A stretch of 64,000 nt of DNA, taken from positions 10,584,001 to 10,648,000 of the forward strand of contig CM060893.1 of the NCBI GenBank assembly GCA_030762935.1. The letters are read 5' to 3'. Source of the DNA: Hymenopus coronatus (lineage: Eukaryota > Arthropoda > Insecta > Mantodea > Hymenopodidae). The translations under genes were made by a program, and so were the position numbers. This document shows positions 22,604 through 31,976 of this stretch, piece by piece. Below the pieces are notes generated by a model that ran no database searches, was not told where the DNA came from, and saw nothing but the letters and a program-made list of their open reading frames with translations. How positions within the stretch are numbered: position 1 is the first letter of the stretch; every line of letters begins with the position of its first letter.

Positions 22604-23503
22604 CTACTTTCTCTACTCCGTATGTAAAATGTACATAGTGGATAGAGAAGGTAGTGTATTACACCCAAAATTCGATTTCACCGGAAATGCATGTTTTGAG
22701 ACCCCTGAATCCAGAAAAAAGCATTTTATGAAACATGTTCCATGTGTGCGTGTTTGTGTGTGTCTATGGGCAGCATAGCTCAAAAATGAACAGTCGGTTA
22801 AATACAAAACTGGTATTTAAGTTCAATATCTTCCAAGGGTGAGACACGAAGATTTTCAAGAAAATCGCCCCACCCACAACTACCCTTTACATGTAAAATT
22901 TTTCGAAAATTTTGATTTTCTCAAAAATAGCTCTAACGATTTTGATTAATATGTTATAAGTTTAAGATTTTTTCAGGACAAAAGAAATGAATATCTTGAA
23001 TTTTCTGGGAATATCCTCTAAAGACCTCTTCATCCTACATGAAATATAAACTGCTTTTATATAACTGGTAAACCGTAAAATAAACACAAAAATTTACTTC
23101 ACAAAAAATGTAGGTCTCATTAAAACTCACAATTTATGTCATACACATTTTTTTGTAGAATTAACAGTTTTTGATATATTCCGGATTATTGGATTATATT
23201 TTAGCCACTTAAACTTTTCTCAAACGGGAATACATCTTTCTTCTCGTTTGTTTACTCCTGGCAAGTAAAGAGGTTGGAATTTCAATTGTTTCACATGGCG
23301 ACTGGCTTTTAAAGGATGAGACTATCGCTTTAGCCTGTGCATTTTCTTACTTCTCTTCTACTTACAAGAATGCTAGTAATAGTACTAATTCTGATTACAT
23401 TTATCTTGATTAGCAAGATGTAGATAATAGATTAATGTTTTAAATGAAAGGTTTGCTTGCCGAACAGCTAGAGCACATCATGTGAATGGACTAGGTTTGA
23501 TTT
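22604..23503 (+). mobile_element. HGE copy 20, full length, older
   Basis: It starts TTTCTACTTTCTCTACTCCG. The hairpin arms are TCTCTA(C)TCC and GGATAGAGA, again a paired change from the TATAC/GTATA type. It follows the HGE order and ends CATCATGTGAATGGAC...TTTGATTTTTT. Divergence is higher than in copies 4 and 14. Confidence 0.85.
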
Positions 23504-23504
23504 T

Positions 23505-23955
23505 TTCTCTTCTACTTACAAGGGACTAAGTAATAATGAACATTTCTGCTAAGTTTATCTCGATTATCATGAAGTAGATAGAAGAATAAGCTTTTTAATA
23601 ATAATTTATCACAGAGATGTAGAGAAAATTGTCTGAATGGAACACTTCAGATTTTTTGTAGAGTTACGGATTTCCGTGAAATTTCTTGTTATTGGTTGCA
23701 ATTTTAAGATAAATTTCTAAAACAGAAATTTAGATACCTGTTTCTTTTGTTTTACTCCTGGCTATGCAAAGAGACTAGAATACAATCACATTGCAACCAA
23801 CTTTTAAGAGATTTGACAATCACTTTAGCCTAGTGTATTCCCTTATTTGCCCTCCTCTAAGTAGCAAGAGCTTTCTGCTAATATTTATGTTGATTTAGTG
23901 TGAAACAGATAAAAGCTTTTTAGGTAGAGAAAGCATGTGAATGGAACACATCATG
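23505..23955 (+). mobile_element. HGE copies 21 and 22, two 5'-truncated tandem fragments
   Basis: The first (23505-23657) runs from CTTCTACTTACAAGGGAC to GAATGGAACACTTCAGATTTTTT. The second (23658-23955) enters at GTAGAGTTACGGATTTCCG and ends GCATGTGAATGGAACACATC. After it come ACAAGACTCAACATGAGC and the start of copy 23. Confidence 0.8.
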
Positions 23956-23982
23956 ATCAACAAGACTCAACATGAGCTTTTA

Positions 23983-24857
23983 TTACTTTCTCTACACATG
24001 TTGTGTACATAGTGCATAGAGAAGGTATTGCACTCCACCAAAAAATGCGATACCGAGATTTCACCGGAAATATATGTTTTAGGGTCCCCTGTATCCAAAA
24101 AAAAGTATTTTCAGAAAAAGATCTGTGTGTGTGTGTGTGTGTGTGTGTCCGTGTGTCTATGAACACGATAACGAAAAGTTATAACGAAAAGTCGCTAAAA
24201 TACCAAACTTGGTATTTAAGTTTAGTATCTTCCAGGGATGGGACACTAAGCTTTTGAGAACGCCCACCCCAAACTACCCTTACATGGACTTTTTTTTCGA
24301 AAATTTTGATTTTCTAAAAAATGGCTCTACCAATTTTGATTAAAATATCGTATATTAAAGATATTTACCTGACAAATAAAATGTATATTTTGAAGTTTCT
24401 GAGAATAGCCTCTGAAGACTATTTTATTCTGAGTGAATTTCATGGAATTTTGCATAACTGCTAAACCGTAAGAAATGGACAAAAAACTTACTGCACAAAA
24501 AATGTAGAGCACATTAAAACACACAATTTATGTTGAATACATTTTTTTCGTTGGGCTGATCGTTTTTGAGATATTCCTTGTTTTTGGTTTCAGCTTTGAA
24601 AAACTTTACTTTACTTTTGTCAACTACTGTCCATATAAACAAAGGAACTTCAGTTACATAGCAAGCAGCTTTTGACTATCACTTTAACCTATGGTATTCT
24701 CTTATTTCGCTTCCACTTACAAGGAAGCAAGTAATAAGACTTTTCTGTTAATTTTTCTGGATTAGCATGAAGTAAATAGAAGCATAAGCTTTTTAAGAAT
24801 AATTTGTTGCAGAGATGTAGAGAAAGTCATGTGAATGGAACATATCAGATTTTTTCA
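23983..24857 (+). mobile_element. HGE copy 23, complete (about 875 bp)
   Basis: It starts TTACTTTCTCTACACATG, the hairpin is partly decayed, and (GT)n lies at 24124-24148. It ends GTCATGTGAATGGAACATATCAGATTTTTT at 24857 and is followed by non-HGE sequence. Confidence 0.88.
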
Positions 24858-25261
24858 GTAGCAGGTTTTATCAATTCTTTTTATGCATTTTAAAAAATAA
24901 AATACCAGACCAAAATGGATTACTGTTTAAATAGAGAAATATATGTATTTTCATTTAATTAGCATGATCTTTCTGTATAGTAAGGTTTTGTATGCCTAAT
25001 TATTTATTATTTTGGGATTTTTTATTTTATTTTCAAAAGTTTCTTATGTTTTTAGTTTTTTTAAAAACATTGAAGAGATTTCTTATCCATATAATACATA
25101 TTATATAATAAAGAAACAGGCTTTCTAACAATAATAAAAGATTCACCTCCATATGCCATTTTATACTCATTTTATTACTAATAATTTAAAACCCTGCATT
25201 CTGCTCCAAAATTGCTTGGCACTTTTCATACAGCATTTTGTAATGCGGGTGGGTACTAATA
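24858..25261. other. Gap, AT-rich, no recognised feature
   Basis: T- and A-rich sequence containing TTTATTTTATTTTC and TATAATACATATTATATAATA. I see no gene or repeat boundary. Confidence 0.4.
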
Positions 25262-25420
25262 TTGTTAATAGATTTGACTAGTGTATTTCCTTATTTGCCT
25301 TCTTCTTATAAGGAACTAAGTAGCAAGAGCTTTCTGCTAATGTTTATGTTGATTTAGTGTGAAACAGGTAGAAGAACAAGCTTTTGATAAACAAGACTCA
25401 ACATGAGCTTTTATTAATAT
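25262..25420 (+). mobile_element. HGE copy 24, tail fragment plus duplicated flank
   Basis: The block from GACTAGTGTATTTCCTTATT to GTGAAACAGGTAGAAGAAC is an HGE 3' fragment very like copy 22. It is followed by ACAAGACTCAACATGAGC and TTTTATTA, also found after copy 22 at about 23960-23985. The shared non-HGE flank shows a local segmental duplication. Confidence 0.75.
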
Positions 25421-25649
25421 TTTGTATTTGGGTGTGGAGTGCCTGCGACGTCACAGGGCTCCCTAAAAGGGCGCAACATTATTATCTTCCGCAAAATCTG
25501 TTACATCCGTTGGAGAGATGTGTGGGCAGCGCAAGGTAGGCGAGGCATTTGAATTTAAATCATGCAAATTACCTTTTAATCTTAACGAGTTTATCTCTGC
25601 TCCCAACAGGTTATGTCTGTGACGTAACAAGTGCACCGGGCTGCACACC
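25421..25649. other. Unique segment with CRE-like and splice-like words
   Basis: GCGACGTCACAGG (25447-25459) and GTGACGTAAC (25618-25628) resemble CRE/ATF sites. GCAAGGTAGGCG resembles a splice donor and CTGCTCCCAACAGG an acceptor. No coding potential supports an exon, so this is only a possible promoter or exon relic. Confidence 0.3.
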
Positions 25650-25945
25650 AATTCCTTGTGTAATGGTTACCATGCTAGCTTCATATACCCAAGGTCGCGG
25701 GTTCAAACCCGGCGGAGGACGATGGATTTTTTCGGGTGTAAAAATCCTTAGCATGGCTTCCTTCGGAAGGGAAGTAAAGCCGTTGGTCCCGTGTCGTAGA
25801 TTTACGGCACGTAAAAGAACCTCAAGCCTGATAAGAGAGGCCTCTGAGCAAAATTAAGCGGTCTTTCACGCCCAGTATAGAATGGGACGCTGAGAACCAC
25901 AGCAGTTAAAGAGCGTCCATAAATAACACGCCATTTCCATTTACC
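25650..25945 (+). mobile_element. SINE family 2, altered head
   Basis: It begins at CCTTGTGTAATGGTTACCAT with the first bases diverged. B box GGGTTCAAACCC and the full body ending CATAAATAACACGCCATTTCC match the other family-2 copies. Confidence 0.9.
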
Positions 25946-25973
25946 AATTTCTTGCACATTACCCCTTTTATTT

Positions 25974-26627
25974 CTTTCCCTAGTCCGTATACACATAGTA
26001 ACTAGAGAAGGTATTGTATTCCACCCAAAATTTCGATACCGAGATATATGTTTTAGGATCCCCTGAGTCCGAAAAAAAAAATTACTTTCTCTAGCCCGCA
26101 AGTTCAACGCACACAGTGAATAGAGAAGGTATTGTAAAATTCGATACCGAGATTTAACCGGAAATATATGTGTTGAGACCCCCTGAATAAAAAAAATATT
26201 TTTAGAAAAATGTTCGTGTGTGCCTGCCTGTATGTGTATGTGTGTGTCTGTGGGCAGCATACTTCAAAAACGAAAATACCGTTAAATACCAAACTTGGTA
26301 TTCTAGCTAGGAATCTTCCAAGGGTTCAACAAAAAGATTTTCAATAAAACCCCTGCACCCCAAACTACCGTTTATAAGGAAAAATCTTAGAACATTTTGA
26401 TATTCTCAAAAATGGCTATAACGATTTTGATTAAAATCTCTTATATTTAAGATATTCCGATGACAAATAAAATGTTTATCTTCATTTTTTTGGAATAGCC
26501 TTTGAAGACATATTTATTCTGGACGAATTTTGCGGGATTTTGCATAACTAGTAAACCGTAAGAGATGGACAAAAACTTACTAAAAATGTAAATCTCGTTA
26601 AAACACACAATTTATGTTACATATATA
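25974..26627 (+). mobile_element. HGE copies 25 (start only) and 26, cut by a MITE
   Basis: Copy 25 (25974-26082) has a hairpin remnant and the first 80 bp. Copy 26 restarts at TTACTTTCTCTAGCCCGC and follows the HGE order to CACACAATTTATGTTACATATA, where a TIR element interrupts it at 26628. The expected continuation (GTGGAGTTGATCG) is not found after the insertion, so the rest has been deleted. Confidence 0.82.
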
Positions 26628-27237
26628 CAGGGTGTTAATGAACTATACCGAAATACTTTCACAGATTATGTAGATTACTTAAGTAAGTAATTTGAGATAG
26701 GAGACTTATGACTTATTTATTGAAATTTCGAAGTAACGGCTAAAGTTTCTGAAGTGCCAGTACGCCACGTATCGCGGCACTTCGTCTGGAATGAAAAAAA
26801 GAATAATAAAAAAGTATTATTCTATGACTCGTGACCTTTGGAATATCAGCTTCCCGCGTTACAGATCAAACCACCAGGGCAGTTAAAAACGCCTCCAGAG
26901 TAGGCTACATAACTCAAGAACATAGTTAATGAAGCACTGCCAAGTGATTATTTCAAGATTTTACAGATTTTTGCGATACTAAATCTTGAGAACGCTAGTA
27001 ACGAGCAGCTAAAATTGATATTTCTATACTCGGGCAGCAGTTTTAAAGACATTCTAAGCCAATTTTTCAACATGCTTTGCTTTAACACCGACTTATCAGC
27101 ACCTGATACCCACACGTTTAACGCTATGTAGTTGCGTTATGTTTATACGGGGACCATGCTTCGCTGATCTCAAATTACTTATATCAGTCACGTGCATAAT
27201 CTCGCAAATTATTTCGGCATAGTTCATTAACACCCTG
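26628..27237. mobile_element. 610-bp non-autonomous TIR element (mariner-like MITE)
   Basis: The ends read CAGGGTGTTAATGAACTATA and, as reverse complement, CAGGGTGTTAATGAACTATG. They match over the first 28 bp with one mismatch, and similarity extends more weakly to about 80 bp (AGATTATG and TAAGTAATTTGAGAT are shared). TA dinucleotides flank it (26626-26627 and 27238-27239), the target duplication typical of Tc1/mariner elements. It has no long open frame, so it must have been moved by another element's transposase. Confidence 0.9.
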
Positions 27238-27475
27238 TATATATAAACAAACGATCTGTCAAACATAATCTCTTTTTCTAAGGGCTTATTGAAGGGCCCT
27301 CGTATCTCAGCTATGACAGAATAGGTACACTTTGGTTACTTCGAAACACATGAACATATTGATGGCATTAATTAGGAATGTTTCAAGTTGGCAAATAGTC
27401 CAGACCTGCCATCTCATAAAGTACCTATATAGGACAGTGGTTGACCCAATCAACAATAAGAAAATATCTCATGTT
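27238..27475. other. Gap, no recognised feature
   Basis: Single-copy sequence within the window between the MITE and the next HGE copy. Confidence 0.4.
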
Positions 27476-28310
27476 GCAAAAATCTGATGTGTTCCATTCA
27501 CACAACTTTCTCTATCTGTTCTGCAAGCAAAATATTCTTGCAAAAAAACGTAATCTTTTATCTACATCATTCTAATCAAGCTAAACATTCGGAGAAATGG
27601 TTTTATTTCTTGCTTTCTTGTAAGTAGAAGACAAATATAGACTAAAGCCATTGTTACATGTTTTAAAAGCTGGTCACTATGCGGAACAATTGAAGTTCAG
27701 TTCTTTTTGCATGGCCAGGGGTAAAACAAAAGGGACGTGAAAACGGATGAGGACTTCCCGTTTGAGAGAAGTTTTCAGTATTTTAAAATTGAAACCAGTA
27801 ACAAAGAATATTTCGGACATGGTTAGATACAAAGAACTGTATATGACACAAATTGCGGGCCTAAACGTGATCCATCTCTTACGGTTTACGAGTTATGCAA
27901 AAGTCATTCAGAATGAAGATATCTTAAGAGGCTATTCCTATTTGTCATGCATCTTTAATATACGGTATTTTAATTAAAATCGTTAAGAGCCATTTTGAGA
28001 AAAACAAACATTTAAAAAATTTTCCATGTAAAACGCAGTTTGGGATTGGGGGATTTTCTTGAAAATCTTCGTGGCGCATCCTTGGAAGATACTAAACTAA
28101 ATACTAAATTTGGTTTTAACGGTCGTTTCATTTTTTAGCTTTGCTGCCCATCACACTATCACACACACTGGCCTTTTTCAAAAAGTGTCATTTATTAATT
28201 CGGGGGACCTCAAAACATGTTACCAGTGAAATCTGGACATCAATTATTTGGGTGAAATACACTACCTTCTCTTCTTACTGCATGCATAGTACGCGTAGAG
28301 AAAGTACACA
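27476..28310 (-). mobile_element. HGE copy 27, inverted, old
   Basis: It enters at AAAAATCTGATGTGTTCCAT and exits through ACTACCTTCTCTTCTTACTG...GCGTAGAGAAAGTA. Blocks are in HGE reverse order with many substitutions. A 76-codon frame inside it (27747-27977) is not conserved in other copies. Confidence 0.82.
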
Positions 28311-29104
28311 TATTATAATACCTACATCTCTGATGAACATCTGGACTTCTATGAAAATTTTGACAAGGTCATAAATTGATGTTAATCTTTATGAGTAGAA
28401 ACTATTTGCTAAAAGTATTTTATAATACCAATATATTAGAATACGTGAATTAACCTCTATGGAACATAAATTCCCAAAATACCAACTTGGATGCTATTAA
28501 GTTTTTATTGGTTTTCCAAAAACTATGGAAGAACTTGTTTACCTGTTCAAATCCCATTTCGATTTATGTTAGATACATTTTCGTAGAGTTAACTATTTTC
28601 GAGATATTCCTTGTTACGAATCGGTTTGAATTTTAAAATCTCTATACTTTCCTCAAATGGGATGTCGTTATTCGCTTTTCTTGCTCCTGTTCAAGCAAAG
28701 AGAACGGACTTAACGTCCTTTAACCTTTGTTGCCTGTCGATACCTACAAGTTCCGCTTGTTTTAAGCTAACTATACAAACAGGGTTGTACTCTAGGATTA
28801 ATTTCATGATATACTAATCTTTAACCATAAAAGACAGGTAATCAAGACTTTTATATTGTAAAAATATTTACAAGTTTGCCCTAAAATTGCAGTAGTTTTT
28901 AAAATAAAAAGAAGAGTAAAACTCACATGACTACAGTCAAATGTAACCAGATTAACTTGCAAGCATCACACCGATTATTTTACTTGGGCTCTCCCCGTCC
29001 TTTACCACAATCACTGGGATTTGAACTTGCAACATTTGGCTTTGAATGGATCACCTAACGCTCATGGTCATTTGAACCACTTTTCTGGTAGTGCCTTTGG
29101 CAGG
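28311..29104. other. AT-rich gap with one eroded HGE fragment
   Basis: The segment at about 28560-28720 matches the HGE middle (GATACATTTTCGTAGAGTTA, GAGATATTCCTTGTTAC, TGCTCCTGTTCAAGCAAAGAG). The rest is unassigned. Confidence 0.5.
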
Positions 29105-29275
29105 ATTATGAAAACTGGTTTAGAAGAATTTAAACTTTTAATTGGGAAGAAAAAGACTAATAAAGGATCTACATATATTTTCATTTATATTATTTTTTCT
29201 ATTATTTTATATAATAATTTTAGAGGTTTTATTCCCATATATTTTTACTGGAGCTCCACTTTTAAACTTGAATTA
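29105..29275 (+). pseudogene. ATP6: NUMT: nuclear fragment of mitochondrial ATP synthase subunit 6
   Basis: The translated plus strand reads IMKTGLEEFKLLIG, then NKGSTYIFIYIIFSIILYNN. This is the arthropod mitochondrial ATP6 order: KEFK.L.G, NKGST.IFI, then a hydrophobic helix with NNF. One extra T near 29226-29230 shifts the frame, and in the next frame the hallmark LFPYIFT follows. ATP6 is the membrane a subunit of mitochondrial F1Fo ATP synthase and is encoded in mitochondrial DNA. A nuclear copy using AT-rich mitochondrial-style sequence with a frameshift is a dead insertion. Where the match ends on each side is not clear by eye. It lies 45 bp from a SINE. Confidence 0.82.
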
Positions 29276-29319
29276 AAGGAAAAACGGTATATGTGGTATA
29301 CTAATGCAGGCAACTAAGG

Positions 29320-29536
29320 GTTAACCTGGTTGGTCATATCGGACGAAGGATGAAATTGGTGAAATGATGCTCAAATGATCTCGGGGTCCATGAAGCTTAA
29401 AGTTACTCGACATTCGTCTTTTCAGGACAAGGAAAAACCCCGTAAAATCTTATCCGGGTAACTCTCCCTAAGATTCGAAATCCCAACCTTTTGAATGTGA
29501 GATGGACACGTTACCACCACGCTACCCAGGCGGGCG
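29320..29536 (-). mobile_element. SINE family 3, complete head
   Basis: On the minus strand the head is GCGCCCGCCTGGGTAGCGTG with GTGGTAACGTGTCCATCTCA and a B-box-like GGTTGGGATTTCG. The body has GGATAAGATTTTACGGGG and GAGTAACTTTAAGCTTCATGG, and the end is CGATATGACCAACCAGG. This is the same family as the copies at 7.4 and 9.6 kb. Confidence 0.85.
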
Positions 29537-29649
29537 CTCTGCGTATTGTACGCATGCGTCATTAACAAATGTAATTAGATTCGCTGTGATAGTTGATTTG
29601 CAAGGTATTTTGGCCCAGTAATAATAATATGGAATTTAGTTCCACGCCT

Positions 29650-29928
29650 GGTCGTCCCCTTAGCGTGGTGGTAGCGTTGCTGCTTGCCAAGCAGGAGATC
29701 TGGGTTCGATTCCCAATACCTCGTGAGGTACCTGGGGGCCAATTGAGGAGCTTGGCCGGGGGGATCGAAGCGCTGACCACGTCTCACCCCCCAATACTGC
29801 ACCCCACTCATGACGTCTGTAATGGGCCGAGATGGGGGACGCAGCGGCCGGGCGGTAGGCCAAGGCTCTTAGGAGTAGTTCTCCGCCTCCTGATATAACA
29901 GAGGAGGCGAGTAATATCGTTAACAATT
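29650..29928 (+). mobile_element. SINE family 4, glycine-tRNA-like head
   Basis: The head GTCCCCTTAGCGTGGTGGTA, with CTTGCCAAGC as an anticodon stem-loop reading GCC, and GGGTTCGATTCCC as B box, resembles tRNA-Gly(GCC). The body is GC-rich (TGCACCCCACTCATGACG, GGGCGGTAGGCCAAGGC) and ends GGAGGCGAGTAATATCG. Only one copy is in the window. Overlapping open frames on both strands here are by-products. Confidence 0.8.
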
Positions 29929-29936
29929 TACTTCCA

Positions 29937-30260
29937 CAGAAAAGATCCACGAAAAGTTATTGATAAATTCATGGCATGGAGAATAACAAAAAATGTAACT
30001 TATTCTCGGAAAATTCCTCTGAAGAGATGTCGAAAACAATGAAATCCCCAACCTTGTGGACAAATTATTTAGTATTAAAAGCTACTCTAAATGCGCAACA
30101 TGGAATTGATTTATCCCAATATAAGAAATTGCACTCCCTGTTAAAACAGGAAGTGGTAGGGAAGAAAAACTAAAATATTTTCCACAGATGAGGTTAAAAC
30201 CTTCGTTGATGAAGCACCTGAAAATACATATCTACTGATGAAGGTATATAAATATAACTA
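29937..30260 (+). pseudogene. Tyrosine-recombinase-like (Crypton-type) N-terminal fragment, broken
   Basis: The frame at 29976-30173 contains SPTLWTNYLVLKATLN and GIDLSQYKKLHSLLKQ. After a stop and +1 shift the next frame gives FSTDEVKTFVDEAPEN and YLLMK. This order (LW..Y...K.TLN, then Y.KL...LK, then F...V..F..EAP) is what I associate with SAM-like core-binding domains of phage-integrase-type genes widespread in insects. That assignment is from memory of the family. The catalytic domain is absent. GTATAT directly after the last codons might be an old splice donor. The copy cannot encode a full protein. Confidence 0.5.
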
Positions 30261-30628
30261 TTCTCGTAAAAATAAATATTTTGGTTGGAAGCAGAGGTAG
30301 CGCGCATGCCCAGGGTATTGATTTCCTCGTCTCGTGATGCCAATGCCATGACCTACTTTCCTTTGTTTACGTAATATGAGGCTTAGATTCGGAAAATAGT
30401 TATATATTCTTATATATATATATATATGTAATTAAATATTCTTGGAGGTTATTCTACGCGTAAGATTTTTCTGTAATTTTATGCAGATTAGAGGGCAATG
30501 AACAGCCATTAGTAGGGCAGCGCGTAAGCGTGAAAATCTATATGAAATGAAGATTTGTATGGAAATGGTTTTCATTTAGATGTAGATTTTTATCAATAAA
30601 TGAGCACATTTCAGTAAATGAGTATAAA
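30261..30628. other. Gap with a (TA)n tract
   Basis: A short TA repeat lies at about 30411-30428. GCGCGCATGCCC near 30300 is a GC-rich palindromic word. No gene is seen. Confidence 0.45.
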
Positions 30629-30718
30629 CATCTGATGTGTTCCATTCACATGACTTTCTCTACATCTCTGCAACAAATTATTCTTAAAAAGCTTATACTT
30701 CTATTTACTTCATGCTAA

Positions 30719-30749
<31 letters not shown>

Positions 30750-31505
30750 AAGAAGAAAACACAGAAATAGTTTCATTACTTGCGTGCTTGTAAGTAGAAG
30801 CGAAATAAGGGAGTACCATAGGTTAAAGTGATAGTCAAAAGCTGGTTGCTATGTGACTGAAGTTCCTTTGTTTGTATGGGCAGCAGTTGACAAATTCCTG
30901 TAGGGGAAAAGTATAAGTTTTTCATAGCAGAAACCAAAAACAAGGAATGTCTCAAAAACAATGAACTCCACGAAAATAAAAATGTATATAACATAAATTG
31001 TGTGTTTTAACGTGCTCTACATTTTTCGTGCAGTAAGTTTTTGTCCATATCTTACGGTTTAGCAGTTATTCGAAATTCCGTAAAGTTCATCCAGGATAGT
31101 CTTCAGGGGTTATTCCCAGAAAATTCAAGATATACATTTTATTTGTCAGGTAAATATCTTTAATATACGATATTTTAATGAAAATCGTTACAGCCATTTT
31201 TGAAAAAAATCGAAATTTTCGAAAATTTTTCCATGTAAAGGGTAGTTTGGGGTGGGGGAATTTTTCCCAAAATATTTGTGTCGCATCCCTGGAAGATACT
31301 AAACTTAAATACCAAGTTTGGTATTTTACAGACTTTTGGTTTTTGAGTTATCGTGTTCACAGGCACATGGACCTTTTTCTGAAAATACTTTCTTTTGGAT
31401 TCAGGGGACCCTAAAACGTATATTTCCGGTGAAATCTCGGTATCGAATTTTTGGGTGGAGTGCAATACCTTCTCTATACGCTAGTCCGTGTAGAGAAAGT
31501 AACAA
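30629..31505 (-). mobile_element. HGE copy 28, inverted, with a (GAA)n expansion
   Basis: It enters at CATCTGATGTGTTCCATTC and exits at CTTCTCTATACGCTAGTCCG...GTAGAGAAAGTAAC. AAGAAGAAG repeats (about 30720-30758) replace the usual GAGAAAAAATTAGCAGAAATAG block. The hairpin has lost its inner palindrome but kept its outer arms. Confidence 0.88.
30720..30758 (+). repeat. (GAA)n microsatellite
   Basis: About a dozen perfect GAA triplets, expanded from the A-rich GAGAAAA word of HGE. Confidence 0.95.
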
Positions 31506-31976
31506 AAGACATTAGAAAAAGGTCCGCGTGCTCGCGCGTGTCTGTCACTGTGTCTGTGCAAAAGTCGGTTAACTACCAAACTTGGTATTTAAGTTCAGTA
31601 TCCTCCAAGGATGTGACACGTCGATTTTCACCACCCCCAACTATCCTTTACATGGAACATTTTTTAAAAAAAAAATAATTTTCTCAAAAATAGCTCTATC
31701 AATTTTGATTAAAATACTGCATATTAAAGCTATTTACATCACAAATAAAATATATATCTTGAGTTTTCTGGGAATAGCTCCTGAAGACAGCTCATTCTGG
31801 ATGAATTTTGCTGAATTTGACGTAACTGATAAACCATAAGAGATAGACAAAAATGTACTTAAAAAAAAAAAAAAAAAAAAAAACGTAGATCTCGTTGAAA
31901 CACATACTTTATGTAATATAAGTTTTTTTTCGTGGAATTGGCCATTTCTGAGACATTCTTTGTTAGATCTAAAATA

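Noticed and set aside
29562..29950. Overlapping frames of 72-101 codons on both strands
   Set aside because: They coincide with the family-4 SINE and have no protein motif.
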